Counted from the first letter of the stretch, positions 41,454 to 51,293 are shown. The stretch is 64,000 nt of DNA from Rudaeicoccus suwonensis (GCF_007829035.1 NZ_VIVQ01000001.1:496001-560000); one strand, 5' to 3'. Numbers and translations are program-made. The notes: generated by a model from the sequence alone, not told the origin.

Positions 41454-42509
41454 TCAGATCAGGCCGGCGCGACGTCGGGACACGAGCAGTCCGACGAGAT
41501 AGATACCACCGAGCAGACCGGTCATCACCCCGACCGGCAGAGGGTTGTCCGGGATGAGGCGAGTGGCGAGCAGATCGGCGGCCACCATGAGCGCTGCGCC
41601 GAGGCACATCGAGGGGATCAGCTGTGGCCCGGGAGTGCGCACGAGGCGGCGGGCGATCTGCGGAGACACCAGCGCGACGAAGGCCACCGGTCCGGCGGCG
41701 GCCGCCGCCAGCGCGGTGAGGATGGCGGCTGCCGCGAGCAACGTCAGTCGCACCGACTGCACACGCACACCCAGCCCGCCGGCGGTGTCGTCGCCGAGTT
41801 CGAGCATCGCCAGGCTGCGCCCGTACCCGCAGGCGAGTGCGATCACGACGACGCTGAGCGCAATGGCGACCGGTATGGCGTCACCCCAGGTCGCGGCATC
41901 CAGGCTGCCGGTCAACCAGAGCATGGCGGCTTGCGCGTCGGGCAGTTGCGCCTTGATGAGCAGGTAGCCGTTGCAGCCGGTGAGCATCGCGCCGACCCCG
42001 ACGCCGATCAGGATCAGCTTGGTGCCGTGCAGTCCGTCGCGCCAGGCGAGCGCGAAGATCACGATCGCCACGGTGAGCCCACCGACGAGCGCGCCCAACG
42101 CGACGGCGGCGGTGCTGCCGCCGAACCACACGATGATCAGCAGCGCTCCTGTGGTGGAGCCCTGGCTGATGCCGAGCATGTCGGGGCTGCCGAGCGGGTT
42201 GCGTACCAGCGACTGCATGATGGCGCCGGCGAGCGCGAGCGCTGCGCCCACCGCGAGCGCGGTCGCGACTCGGGGGAGCCGCAACTGCTGAACCACCATG
42301 TCCTGCAACGTGTTTCCGTGTCCGAGCAGCGTCTGTATGACGGCGGCCGGTGACATCGGATAGTCGCCGGTGCCGATCGACACGACGGTCAGAGCCAGCG
42401 CGACGCCGACGATGATCGCTGTCACGACGACCGGTCGCCAGTGCATCCGTCGAGAGAAGGTGGGGCCGACGCGCACGGTGCGGGCCATCGTGGCGGTCCG
42501 GTCGCTCAT
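41454..42509 (-). CDS. Ferric siderophore ABC transporter permease (FecCD, FepG type)
   Basis: Permease of 351 residues. RLPRVATALAVGAALALAGA, then MQSLVRNPLGSPDMLGISQG is the FecCD signature, and GPVAFVALVSPQIARRLV is the coupling region. About ten hydrophobic segments. The ATG overlaps the stop of the first permease (ATGA). An open frame extends upstream into that gene and is not used. With its partner it forms the transmembrane channel. Confidence 0.94.
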   Translation of the reverse strand: MSDRTATMARTVRVGPTFSRRMHWRPVVVTAIIVGVALALTVVSIGTGDYPMSPAAVIQTLLGHGNTLQDMVVQQLRLPRVATALAVGAALALAGAIMQSLVRNPLGSPDMLGISQGSTTGALLIIVWFGGSTAAVALGALVGGLTVAIVIFALAWRDGLHGTKLILIGVGVGAMLTGCNGYLLIKAQLPDAQAAMLWLTGSLDAATWGDAIPVAIALSVVVIALACGYGRSLAMLELGDDTAGGLGVRVQSVRLTLLAAAAILTALAAAAAGPVAFVALVSPQIARRLVRTPGPQLIPSMCLGAALMVAADLLATRLIPDNPLPVGVMTGLLGGIYLVGLLVSRRRAGLI

Positions 42510-43558
42510 CCGCGCAGCCCCTTCGAGCGACGCACGACGGCGACCAGGCACGGTCCGCCGATCACCGCGGTGAGCACACCGACCTGCACCTCGCCCGGCC
42601 GGGCGATCACGCGGCCGATCACGTCTGCGCCGAGCAGCAGCACCGGCGCGAACAACAGGCAGGCCGGAAGCTGCCACTGCGGATCCGGGCCGGTGAAGCG
42701 GCGGACGACATGTGGCGCGAGCAGCCCGACGAAGACGATCGGGCCGCAGGCCGCGGTGGCGGCGCCACACAGCAGCGTCACTGCCACGATCGACAGCAGC
42801 CGGACGCGGGAGGGAGAGGCGCCGAGCGCGCGTGCGCTGTCGTCACCCAGTTGCAGCGCCGCCAGTGAGCGGCCGAGCAACAGCGCCAGCGCCGCACCGA
42901 CGACGAGGAAGGGCAGGATCATCACGATCGTCGAATCCGTAGCCCCCGCAAGCGATCCCACCGTCCAGAAACGCAGTTGATCCAGTGTGGTGGCATCGCT
43001 GAGGCTCAGACCGTTCACATAGGAATACAGCGTCGCGTTGAGCGCCGCACCTGCCAGCACCAGCCGACCCGGTCCGGCGGAGCGCCCTCCGCCGATGGCA
43101 TACACCAGGACGGCGACGACGAATGCGCCGATCAGCGAGAACCAGATGTAGCCACCGAGCGAGGTGGCGCCGAAGAAATAGATCGAGGAGGCCACGGCGG
43201 CGCCTGCGCCGGCGTTGATGCCCAGCAGGCCCGGGTCGGCGAGCGGGTTGCGCGTGAGGTTCTGCATCACGCAGCCGGCCAGGCCGAGGGCGGCGCCGAC
43301 GAGCAGTCCGAGCAGGGTGCGCGGCAGCCGCAACTGGTGGACCACCACGTAGCTGGAGCTGTGGGAGTCGGTGAGCCCGCGCCATACATCGGGAAGAGAC
43401 AGCGGTTTTGCGCCGATCGCGATGCTTGCGGTGGCGACGACAACCAGGGCAATCGCCAGCAAAATCAAGGCAGTTCGAGGGGTATGTCGGCGCACCGGTG
43501 ATTCGCTGCCGACGCGGTCCGTCAGGGCGGACGGTGCGAGGGTGGTGGACGCGTTCAT
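42506..43558 (-). CDS. Ferric siderophore ABC transporter permease (FecCD, FepD type)
   Basis: Permease of 350 residues, first gene of the uptake operon. RLPRTLLGLLVGAALGLAGC and MQNLTRNPLADPGLLGINAG are the FecCD signatures; GPIVFVGLLAPHVVRRF is the coupling segment. An iron box begins 7 bp upstream of its start codon, overlapping where the promoter or leader must lie. The start codon is directly followed by a polar N-terminal tail of about 25 residues before helix 1. Confidence 0.94.
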   Translation of the reverse strand: MNASTTLAPSALTDRVGSESPVRRHTPRTALILLAIALVVVATASIAIGAKPLSLPDVWRGLTDSHSSSYVVVHQLRLPRTLLGLLVGAALGLAGCVMQNLTRNPLADPGLLGINAGAGAAVASSIYFFGATSLGGYIWFSLIGAFVVAVLVYAIGGGRSAGPGRLVLAGAALNATLYSYVNGLSLSDATTLDQLRFWTVGSLAGATDSTIVMILPFLVVGAALALLLGRSLAALQLGDDSARALGASPSRVRLLSIVAVTLLCGAATAACGPIVFVGLLAPHVVRRFTGPDPQWQLPACLLFAPVLLLGADVIGRVIARPGEVQVGVLTAVIGGPCLVAVVRRSKGLRG

Positions 43559-43564
43559 GGTGAC

Positions 43565-43583
43565 TTAGGTTAGCCTTTGCTTT
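43565..43583. promoter_or_regulatory. Iron box between the siderophore permease and binding protein genes
   Basis: TTAGGTTAGCCTTTGCTTT; the left half is a perfect match to the TTAGGTTAG half-site of DtxR/IdeR operators. It sits in the 132-bp divergent gap, close to the fepD-type start, and may serve both directions. Confidence 0.85.
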
Positions 43584-43690
43584 GCGACCTGGCGAAAGCG
43601 GTGTCCGGCCGATGGCGTGCGCGACACCGAAAGCCCCGTCATACGTCACGTCACGGCGCTCGCCGTACCCCACGAGAAGAGGACTCATCC

Positions 43691-44737
43691 ATGACCCGTT
43701 CAACGCGCCCCGATCTCAACCGCAGGACCGTGCTGGCCGCCGGCGGCGGACTCAGCCTGGCGGCACTGCTCGCGGCCTGCGGGTCGGGCTCGGGCGGATC
43801 GGCGGCTGGCCCGTCCGGCGCCGGCGCGACGAGCAGCACGTCCGGTGAGTGGACCTTCACCGACGACCGCAACAAGAAGATCACCGAGAAGTCGACGCCC
43901 CAGCGTGTCGTGGCGTTCACCGGGACCGCCGCCGCTCTCTGGGATTTCGGCGTGCGCGACAGCATCGTCGGCGTCTTCGGCGAGACGAAGCTTCCTGACG
44001 GCTCGGCGACGCCGCTCGCCGGCGACTTGGACCTGTCCAAGGTCACGATCATCGGCAACGCCTACGGCCAGTTCGACCTGGAGAAGTTCCTGTCGACCAA
44101 CCCCGACTTGCTGGCCACGGACGCTTACACCCCGAACGAGCTGTGGTATGTCCCGGCCGGCAGCGTCTCCAAGATCGAGGCGGTCGCACCGACGCTGGCG
44201 ATCAACACCGCTTGGGTGTCGATGATCAAGCCGATCGAGAAGCACCAACAGTTGGCCGCCGCGCTCGGCGCCGACCAGAACGCCGCCGACGTGACCGCGG
44301 CCAAGAAGCGCTTCGACGCAGCTGCCCAGGCGGTGCGGGACGCCGTCAAGGCGAACCCGGGCATCACGGTGCTGGCGTGCTCGGCGGCGACCGACATCTT
44401 CTACGCCTCGAACCCGAAATACGCCGCCGACCTGATCTACTTCGCGAGCCTGGGCGTGCAGTTCGTGCAGCCGACCAAGCTGGACAAGGGCGACTACTTC
44501 CAGAGCCTGAGCTGGGAGAACGCCGGCACCTATCCCGCCGACATCCTGCTGCTCGACAACCGTTCGACGTCGCTGCAGCCCAAGGACCTCACCGGCAATG
44601 CCGCCTGGACGGCACTGCCGGCGGTCAAGGCCGACCAGGTCACCGGTTGGGACACCGTGCCACGGTTCTCGTATGCAGGCGTCGCGCCGAACCTGGAGCG
44701 ACTGGCCGCCGCGATCAAGACCGCCAAGAAGCTCTGA
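43691..44737 (+). CDS. Iron-siderophore substrate-binding lipoprotein (FepB/FecB type)
   Basis: Binding protein of 348 residues. Twin-arginine signal (DLNRRTVLAAGGGLSLAALL) with lipobox LAAC, so Tat-exported and lipid-anchored. TPQRVVAFTGTAAALWDFGV and the long-helix layout fit the TroA/FecB-type (PF01497) fold. GAAGAGGA precedes the ATG. Divergent from the FecCD permease genes with an iron box between, it is the receptor for the ferric hydroxamate. Confidence 0.93.
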   Translation: MTRSTRPDLNRRTVLAAGGGLSLAALLAACGSGSGGSAAGPSGAGATSSTSGEWTFTDDRNKKITEKSTPQRVVAFTGTAAALWDFGVRDSIVGVFGETKLPDGSATPLAGDLDLSKVTIIGNAYGQFDLEKFLSTNPDLLATDAYTPNELWYVPAGSVSKIEAVAPTLAINTAWVSMIKPIEKHQQLAAALGADQNAADVTAAKKRFDAAAQAVRDAVKANPGITVLACSAATDIFYASNPKYAADLIYFASLGVQFVQPTKLDKGDYFQSLSWENAGTYPADILLLDNRSTSLQPKDLTGNAAWTALPAVKADQVTGWDTVPRFSYAGVAPNLERLAAAIKTAKKL

Positions 44738-44782
44738 CGGGAGCACCGCGCCGAAGGCATCCGGCCCACGGTGAACTCGCTG

Positions 44783-44825
44783 CGCCGCGAGCGCGACCGC
44801 TGAATCCTCAGTCGCGCTCGCGGCG
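44783..44825. terminator. Hairpin between convergent genes
   Basis: Perfect 15-bp stem CGCCGCGAGCGCGAC (44783-44797) and its complement (44811-44825) around a 13-nt loop. It lies between the binding protein stop and the AI-2E-type gene; the right arm lies over the last codons of the latter. Symmetry suggests bidirectional termination; no T-run. Confidence 0.55.
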
Positions 44826-46121
44826 TTCGCGTCGCCGGACACGCAACGCCATACGTCGGCCGTGTTCTTCGCCCGACTCTGCGGCATACCGGCCCTCAGG
44901 GGTGAGTGAGTCGAGCTCGTGCGCGAGCGCGTCGCCGGTGCGCAGGTCCACCTGCTCGGACAGATAGCGCCACAGCACTGCGATCGACGCGGCGGTCGGC
45001 ACGGCAAAGAATGCCCCGACGATGCCGAACTGGTCGCCGCCGAAGGCGATTGCCAGCAGCACGATCGCCGGGTGCAGCGACATCGACTTGCTCTGCAGCA
45101 GCGGTTGCAGGATGTGCCCTTCGACCTGCTGCACCAGCACGATGATCACCAGCACGATGGCCGCTTTGGTGACGCCGACCGTGACCAGGGCGACCAGCAC
45201 GGCGACGGTGCCCGCGGTGAACGCACCGATGATCGGGATGAAGCCACCGAAGAAGGTCAGCACGACCAGCGGAGCGGCCAGCGGCACGCCCAGCACGACC
45301 AGGCCGATGCCGATGAAGATCGAGTCGACGGCACTGACGATGGCCTGGGTGCGGATGAACGCCGACAGCGTGTTCCAGACGCGGGTCAGTGCCTCGGTGA
45401 AGTGAGCACCCGCGCCGCGGCCGAAGGTCACCCGCATCCACGGTAGGAAGCGCGCGCCATCCTTGAGGAAGAAAAAGGTCAGGATCAACGAAACCACGGC
45501 GTCGATCAGCACCTTGCCGGCCAGACTGATGCCGCTCAGGGCGGTCGAAGCGATCTTGTCGCCGCTGGACTGCAGCTTGGTGGTGATCGTCTTCGTCGCG
45601 TCGTCGATCTGGGTCGGCTTGACGTGCAACGGCCCGGTCTGCAGCCAGGTCTGCACCTGGTGCACACCGCGCACTGCCTGATTGGTCAGGTCGCCCCACT
45701 GCGAACTCACCGACGGGGCGATCGCGGCGATGATGCCGCCGACGACCACGAAGGCACCGATCAATCCGCAGGCAGCCGCCAGAGCCGGCGGGAAGCCGTG
45801 CGCCCGCAGCCATCGCACCGGCGGCCACAGCACCGTCGTCACCAGCAGCGCCACTGCGATCGGCAGCAGCGCCGACCAGAACATCCCGAAGACCTTCAGC
45901 AACAACCAGGTCGCCACGATGATCACGATCACGCGCAGCGACCAGCTCGCGGTCCAGCGCAGGCCGTAACTGATGACCCCGCTGCGGTCGAGGCCCTGGT
46001 TGGGATTGCGCCGCGCGGCCGCGCTGGCCGGGGCGTCGTTGGTGGGCGGGTCGCCGGCGATGGAGCGCTCCTCGTCGCGGGCGACGACGGGTTCGGGCTT
46101 GCTCGGTCGTTGTCTGGCCAC
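44808..46121 (-). CDS. AI-2E family transporter (PerM/UPF0118)
   Basis: Membrane protein of 437 residues with about eight helices. Typical family segments: VVSLILTFFFLKDGARFLPW, GVPLAAPLVVLTFFGGFIPI and VQQVEGHILQPLLQSKSMSL with HPAIVLLAIAFGG. Long charged N- and C-terminal tails (the C-terminus ends in Arg-rich RMALRVRRRERRERD). Members export small molecules or act as Na+/H+ antiporters; AI-2 transport is shown for few. GTG start chosen at 46121 because no better start exists; GGAGG is 13 nt away, a poor spacing. The 295-bp gap upstream, divergent to the helicase gene, shows no gene. Confidence 0.85.
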   Translation of the reverse strand: MARQRPSKPEPVVARDEERSIAGDPPTNDAPASAAARRNPNQGLDRSGVISYGLRWTASWSLRVIVIIVATWLLLKVFGMFWSALLPIAVALLVTTVLWPPVRWLRAHGFPPALAAACGLIGAFVVVGGIIAAIAPSVSSQWGDLTNQAVRGVHQVQTWLQTGPLHVKPTQIDDATKTITTKLQSSGDKIASTALSGISLAGKVLIDAVVSLILTFFFLKDGARFLPWMRVTFGRGAGAHFTEALTRVWNTLSAFIRTQAIVSAVDSIFIGIGLVVLGVPLAAPLVVLTFFGGFIPIIGAFTAGTVAVLVALVTVGVTKAAIVLVIIVLVQQVEGHILQPLLQSKSMSLHPAIVLLAIAFGGDQFGIVGAFFAVPTAASIAVLWRYLSEQVDLRTGDALAHELDSLTPEGRYAAESGEEHGRRMALRVRRRERRERD

Positions 46122-46416
46122 TGGTGAGCGCCACCCTCCCTGTTGTGAACGATTCGTGCGTCGTGAACGAGTGTGCCGGGCACCCGGTGTCGGCCGGTCG
46201 AAGCTGGCTGTGACGGCAGCGGTCCGGATCGTGCGGGGTCCAGCCAATCAGGTGCCGGGCACGTGGCCAAGTCGCCGCATTCCGAGACCGGTGGCCGTCT
46301 GCCGGCCTGTCGGCGGTTGCCGATCAGCTGCCGGCGACCTTAAGACGACGCAGTCGGCTCGGCGCTGAAGCGTTTCGCTGCGCTGATCGCGGCCTCGCGC
46401 GGGCTAGCCTTGCGCG

Positions 46417-49400
46417 GTGAACTCCGAGCCCGGCCAACCCGATTCGGCCAACGTGTGGCTCGCAACCGGCCGGGTGGCCAGGGTGCGGGCCGCCGTTGCC
46501 GGCTGGCAGCGTCACCTGGTCGACCTCGGTGGGCGCAACACGATGCTGTGGTTCCGCGAATTGCCGAGTGGCACTCTCGATCTGACCCGTGCTCACCCGG
46601 CAGGCTCGGCCAAACTGTTCTCCGCCGGCAGCGTGCGCCTGGACGATCTCTTCCGCGAGCCGGCTGCCTTGGCCGATGCGACGCGCCGGGCGCGCGTCAT
46701 ACGTGGCAAAGCCCGTGAACTCGCCGAGGAACGCGGCGTCTGGACCTGTTTCCTGGCGATCGGTATGGCGACGTGGGATCGCCCCGGAGCCGAACACCCA
46801 CCAGCGGCGCCACTGTTGCTGCGGCGCTGCGACATCGTGGCGACTCCCGGCCATCCGGACCGTCTGACCTTGCAACTGGGGGAGCGTTCAGAGTTCAACT
46901 CGGTGCTGGCGAAGTATCTCGAAGTCGAGCACGGCCTCGACCTCGATGTCGACAAGATCAACGAATACGCAAATTCCACAACGCAATTCGACACCTCAAA
47001 GATGTTCATCGCGATCCGTCGGGCGTGCGCCACCGTGCCCGGGTTCCGTGTCGACCGCAGGTATGTCGTCAGCAGCTTCACCCACACCAAACTCCCGATG
47101 GTGCGCGATCTGTCCGATCAGCTCGGGCAGTTGCACGAGAACCACGTGGTCGCGGCGCTTGCCGGTGACCCCGAGGCCATCGAGCACGTCGCCGCCGATG
47201 CGCCGCCTTTCGTCGAAGGCGATGTGGCCTCCGAACACTTGGTGCTCGACGCCGACTCCTCGCAGGAGGACGTCATCCAGGCGGTGCGCGCCGGAGCCCA
47301 CCTGGTGGTCAAAGGTCCGCCGGGCACGGGCAAGAGCCAAACCATCGCCAACCTGATCGCCACCATCGCAGCCGACGGTCGGCGGGTGCTGTTCGTCGCC
47401 GAGAAGCGCGCCGCGATCGACGCCGTCGTTCGTCGCCTCGACCAGGCCGGACTGCACGATCTGGTGCTGGACGTGCGCGACGGCCGCGCCGATCGGCACA
47501 CAGTCGTCGGACAGTTCGTCGAGCAGCTGAACACGTCGGGAGTCACCCCGCCCGCGCCGCCGGCCGATCAGTCCGTGCTGCTGTCCGCACGCAACCGGCT
47601 GGGCGCCCACCGCCGAGCGATGCACGATCCGCGTCCGCCGTGGGGCGTGAGTGTCGACGAGGCGCAGACCCGGATCACCGAACTCAACGCCCAGCGACCC
47701 GCGCCGCGCTCGCGGGCGTGGATCACTCCCGACGACCTGGAATCGATCAGCGAGGCACGCCGGATCGAGCTGTCGGCGGCCCTCGTCGAGGTGGCCGGCC
47801 TCAACGCCTGGCCCGTCGACGGCCGGAAGGACCCCTGGTATGGCGCTCGCGTGGTCGGCATCCAGCAAGCCGAGCGCACGCGCGACCTGGTCGCCGAACT
47901 CGCCGAAGGCCGCCTCGCGACCCATCTGAAGGTGGTCAAGCAGCTGTGCGATCAGGTGGGTCTGCCACCCGGCACCACGATGCTCGAGGTCGAGCACCGC
48001 CTCGATCTCATGGCGGACGCATACAAGACGCTGGAGTCCTTCCGGCCGGAGGTCTTCGAAGCGCCGCTGGACGAGTTGGTGCTCGCCACTGGTTCGAGCG
48101 CCTACCGCAAAGGCCAGGACGCGCATCTCGGCGCCGTCGAACGCCGTCGGCTGCGCAAGAACGCTCGAGCCCTGTTGCGACCGGGCCAGCCACCGGCCGA
48201 TCTGCACGGCGTGCTCGTCCTCGCGGCGAGCCAGCGCGCGCGCTGGCGCGAGGTCGCGGGTAAAGGATCCCACCCGTCGGCACCGGTCGAGTTGTCGGCG
48301 GTTGCCGTCGCGCACGAACGCCTCCGCACCGACCTGGAGTGGCTCGGAGAACGACTCGCCGGCACGGCCGGTAAAGGCGACCTGCTGAGCACCGACTTCA
48401 CCGCGCTGCAGGACCGACTGGACGATCTGTTCGCCGCGGCCGACCGGCTGGCCCTGGTGCCCAGCGTCATAGGCAAGCTGGATTACCTGCGGGCCAACGG
48501 TCTCGGTGACCTGCTCGACGACCTCGCCACCCGCCGAGTCACCGCGGATGCGGTCGCCGATGAGTTCGAATTCGTCTGGTGGCGTGCCGTGCTCGCGCGC
48601 ATCGCCGAGACCGACCGAGAGTATGGCGACGTCACCGGTGACGCGCTGCGCCAACTGGTCGCGGACTACAGCGCGACCGACGCGCAGCACGTCGAGTCGG
48701 GCGCAGCGGGAGTGCGTGCCGCCGTCGCTGCGCAGGCCCGGCGCGTGACGCATGATCTACCCGAACAGGCGAAACTGCTTCTCGAACAACGGAATTCGAC
48801 CAGCCCGTTGGAACTCCGTGATCTGTTGCCCGCGGCGCCGGAGTTGCTCACCGCACTGAAGCCGTGCTGGGCGATGAGCCCATTGGTTGTCGCATCGCTG
48901 ATGCCACCCGGACTGTGGTTCGACGTCGTCGTCTTCGACGAGGCATCGCAGATCCCTCCGGCCGAGGCGATCTCGGCGATCTCCCGGGCCGGTCAGGTGG
49001 TGGTTGTCGGCGACCCGCGGCAGTTGCCACCGACCCGGATCCGCAGCGGCGCCGACGTCGACGACATCGAGGTGCCCGGCGGTGAGTCGGTGCTCGATGC
49101 GCTGATCCCGCTGCTCCCGGGTCGCGAACTCACCTGGCACTACCGCGCACTCGACGAACGACTGATCGCGTTCGCGAACGCCCATGTCTACCGCGGCAGC
49201 ATGGTGACCTTCCCTGGCGTCGGCGACGATGCGGTCGTGCGGCTCGACGTCGTCGACGGTGCGTCGGTCGACGGCGAATCCAGCGACGCCGAGGTGGATC
49301 GCGTCGTGCAGGTGGTGCTCGACCAGGCGCGCAGGCGCCCGCGGGAGTCGATCGGTGTGATCACGTTGAGCCAGCGGCATGCGGACCGCATCGAGACCGC

Positions 49401-50493
49401 CGTGCGAGCGGCGGTGACGGCTGCACCCGATCTGGCACGACTGATGGATGACCACCGTTCCGAACCCTTCTTTGTCAAGGATCTCGACCGCGTCCAAGGC
49501 GACGAGCGCGATGCGGTGATTTTGTCGGTGGGGTACGGCCGCACCACCCGGGGTGAGTTGCTGCACCGCTTCGGCGCGGTGAGCGACGGTGGCGGCGAAC
49601 GTCGGCTCAACGTCGCGATCACCCGGGCACGTCGCCGGATGACCGTTGTCGCGACCTTCTCCGGCGACGAACTCCACCCCGCGCAGCTGCGCTCACGTGG
49701 CGGACTGATGCTCCGGGACTTCCTGCTGTATGCCGCATCCGGTGGTGCCGCCAGGCGCGTTCCGGCGCTGGCGCAGGCGCCGACCGCAGCCGTTTCGGGC
49801 GCTCCCGCGGTGCCGGACAACCCGAGTGCGGGCGGTTCTGATTCGAACGGCTCTGCTTCGAATGGCGCTGATGCGCATGGGCCGGGCCCGGATGCGGTTG
49901 TCGATGACATGACAGTGGTCGGTGGTTCGGGTAGTGCATCCGCGACTGGTGCGCCCTCAGCATCGCCGGCAGAAGGGACGCCCACCTCGCCGAGCGCGAA
50001 GAACACCCGCCCCTCGGTGGTGCGACGTGGTCCCGACGGACGCCGGCGGCGCGTCGCCTCCACCGGAAGTGTGCTCGACCGGCCGGTGCTGCCGCAGACG
50101 AATGTCGGGCCGGTGCCGCCACTGGTCCTGGACCTGGCGCGACGGCTGCGCGCCGAAGGCCTCATCGTGCATCCCGGCTGGGGCACCTCGGTGCACCGGC
50201 TCGACCTCGCCGTCGAGGATCCGCGACGGCCGGGATCTCTCCTGGTCGCGATCGAGACGGACGGTCCGGTCTACGGCTCGATCAGCGCCACTCGTGACCG
50301 GGAGCGTCTACGGGTGGAGCAGTTGCGACGTCTCGGTTGGGCGCATGAGCGGGTCTGGACTCGCGATCTTTATCGAGACCCGGCACGGGAGGTTGCCCGG
50401 TTGGTGGCTGCGGTGCACGCGGCGTCGGTGGCCAGGCGCGATGCCGAAGCGGCCGATCGTGCCGCCGCCAATCCATGGCTCGACCGGACATGA
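46417..50493 (+). CDS. DUF4011-like - SF1 (Upf1-like) helicase - Vsr-like nuclease protein
   Basis: Large protein of 1358 residues from a GTG. Residues 20-130 resemble DUF4011 (WQRHLVDLGGRNTMLWF). The helicase core is superfamily 1: Walker A VKGPPGTGKSQTIANL (about 297-312), DExx box VVVFDEASQIPPAEAI (about 838), motif III VVVVGDPRQLPPTR, motif IV region LTWHYRALDERLIAFAN, motif V DRVQGDERDAVILSVGYGRT (about 1023) and motif VI RRLNVAITRARRRM. A Ser/Ala/Gly-rich linker (about 1110-1200) leads to a PD-(D/E)XK-like end domain: LRAEGLIVHPGWG, RLDLAV, VAIETDGPVYGS, RDRERLRVEQLRRLGW. DUF4011-helicase-Vsr proteins are reported among candidate antiphage systems; here it could also be a housekeeping DNA-processing enzyme. 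No methyltransferase nearby. Confidence 0.85.
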   Translation: MNSEPGQPDSANVWLATGRVARVRAAVAGWQRHLVDLGGRNTMLWFRELPSGTLDLTRAHPAGSAKLFSAGSVRLDDLFREPAALADATRRARVIRGKARELAEERGVWTCFLAIGMATWDRPGAEHPPAAPLLLRRCDIVATPGHPDRLTLQLGERSEFNSVLAKYLEVEHGLDLDVDKINEYANSTTQFDTSKMFIAIRRACATVPGFRVDRRYVVSSFTHTKLPMVRDLSDQLGQLHENHVVAALAGDPEAIEHVAADAPPFVEGDVASEHLVLDADSSQEDVIQAVRAGAHLVVKGPPGTGKSQTIANLIATIAADGRRVLFVAEKRAAIDAVVRRLDQAGLHDLVLDVRDGRADRHTVVGQFVEQLNTSGVTPPAPPADQSVLLSARNRLGAHRRAMHDPRPPWGVSVDEAQTRITELNAQRPAPRSRAWITPDDLESISEARRIELSAALVEVAGLNAWPVDGRKDPWYGARVVGIQQAERTRDLVAELAEGRLATHLKVVKQLCDQVGLPPGTTMLEVEHRLDLMADAYKTLESFRPEVFEAPLDELVLATGSSAYRKGQDAHLGAVERRRLRKNARALLRPGQPPADLHGVLVLAASQRARWREVAGKGSHPSAPVELSAVAVAHERLRTDLEWLGERLAGTAGKGDLLSTDFTALQDRLDDLFAAADRLALVPSVIGKLDYLRANGLGDLLDDLATRRVTADAVADEFEFVWWRAVLARIAETDREYGDVTGDALRQLVADYSATDAQHVESGAAGVRAAVAAQARRVTHDLPEQAKLLLEQRNSTSPLELRDLLPAAPELLTALKPCWAMSPLVVASLMPPGLWFDVVVFDEASQIPPAEAISAISRAGQVVVVGDPRQLPPTRIRSGADVDDIEVPGGESVLDALIPLLPGRELTWHYRALDERLIAFANAHVYRGSMVTFPGVGDDAVVRLDVVDGASVDGESSDAEVDRVVQVVLDQARRRPRESIGVITLSQRHADRIETAVRAAVTAAPDLARLMDDHRSEPFFVKDLDRVQGDERDAVILSVGYGRTTRGELLHRFGAVSDGGGERRLNVAITRARRRMTVVATFSGDELHPAQLRSRGGLMLRDFLLYAASGGAARRVPALAQAPTAAVSGAPAVPDNPSAGGSDSNGSASNGADAHGPGPDAVVDDMTVVGGSGSASATGAPSASPAEGTPTSPSAKNTRPSVVRRGPDGRRRRVASTGSVLDRPVLPQTNVGPVPPLVLDLARRLRAEGLIVHPGWGTSVHRLDLAVEDPRRPGSLLVAIETDGPVYGSISATRDRERLRVEQLRRLGWAHERVWTRDLYRDPAREVARLVAAVHAASVARRDAEAADRAAANPWLDRT

Positions 50494-50789
50494 GTCGGCC
50501 GATTGCCGACGACTCCAACCCGGTTTCTGGCGAACCGGCTGACAGTCGTCCGCGTCGCAGGCATCGTCGCGTCGACCGGCCGGCGACCGGGGGCGACGCG
50601 ACGGTCTCTGTGCCGGTGGAACCCGGATATGACGACACCGACGCGGGCTGGGCACACCGTTCGAGCGTTGCTGCACCAGCGCAGGTTCCGCCGGACACCG
50701 CGGTGCGGCCACAGCGACGGACCGACACCGAAAGCGAGTCTGCACAAGACCGTTGGTGGCGCGAACAACGGCCACCCCACTGGGAGTGA
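50490..50789 (+). CDS. Small Arg/Pro-rich protein coupled to the helicase-nuclease gene
   Basis: Protein of 99 residues, start ATG overlapping the helicase stop (ATGA), so translation is coupled. The sequence is disordered, rich in Arg, Asp, Pro and Ala, ending DRWWREQRPPHWE; the C-terminal WxxEQRPPHW is the only compact motif and may be a docking peptide. No family recognised. Because it is made directly after the helicase it may be a partner or regulator of it. Confidence 0.7.
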   Translation: MSRPIADDSNPVSGEPADSRPRRRHRRVDRPATGGDATVSVPVEPGYDDTDAGWAHRSSVAAPAQVPPDTAVRPQRRTDTESESAQDRWWREQRPPHWE

Positions 50790-50823
50790 CCGTTGTTCGA
50801 CGCGACCTGTTGGGCCGGTAGCT

Positions 50824-51192
50824 TCAGCCGCGGTCGCGCGAGCGCAGCTCGTCGCGGATCTCCATCAACAGGCTGAGCTCGGTGTCGGTGGGGTCGTCGG
50901 CGTCGGGCTCCTTGGTGAAGCGCTCTTTCGCAGCCTCGTAGGGCTTGACGATGAGGAAGTAGACCACGGCGGCCATGAAGATGAATGCGATCAATGCGGT
51001 GAGGAAGTCGCCGACGTGCACGCCGCCGGGCGTGTAACCGCTGAAGTTCGGTGTGCCACCGACCTTGCCGATGAGGTCCATGATGACCGCGACAAGGGCC
51101 TTCACAACGGCGGCGAAGGCTGTCGCCATGATGAAGGCGACGGCGAGTTCGACGAGATTGCCCTGCATGACGAATTTCTTGAAGCCTTGCAT
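50824..51192 (-). CDS. mscL: Large-conductance mechanosensitive channel MscL
   Basis: Channel subunit of 122 residues that opens on membrane tension to release solutes in osmotic downshock. N-terminal FKKFVMQGNLVELAVAFIMA, the first helix with the gate, VMDLIGKVGG-like loop, second helix FLTALIAFIFMAAVVYFLIV and the charged C-terminal bundle. Length is typical. Converges with the small helicase-coupled gene across 34 bp. Confidence 0.96.
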   Translation of the reverse strand: MQGFKKFVMQGNLVELAVAFIMATAFAAVVKALVAVIMDLIGKVGGTPNFSGYTPGGVHVGDFLTALIAFIFMAAVVYFLIVKPYEAAKERFTKEPDADDPTDTELSLLMEIRDELRSRDRG

Positions 51193-51293
51193 TGGCCTGT
51201 CCTAACGAATCGGGGTGTTCGGTTGGTCGCGACGATAGCCGACCGTTGCCGCGGTGTAGGAAAATATCTGGTCATGCGTCCGGAAAAACTTGG

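Noticed and set aside
46996-48753. 585-residue minus-strand frame
   Set aside because: Antisense shadow of the helicase gene produced by GC-rich third positions.
46122-50493. Complete restriction-modification or DISARM-like island around the helicase
   Set aside because: No methyltransferase, specificity subunit or second defence gene lies on either side; neighbours are a membrane protein and mscL.
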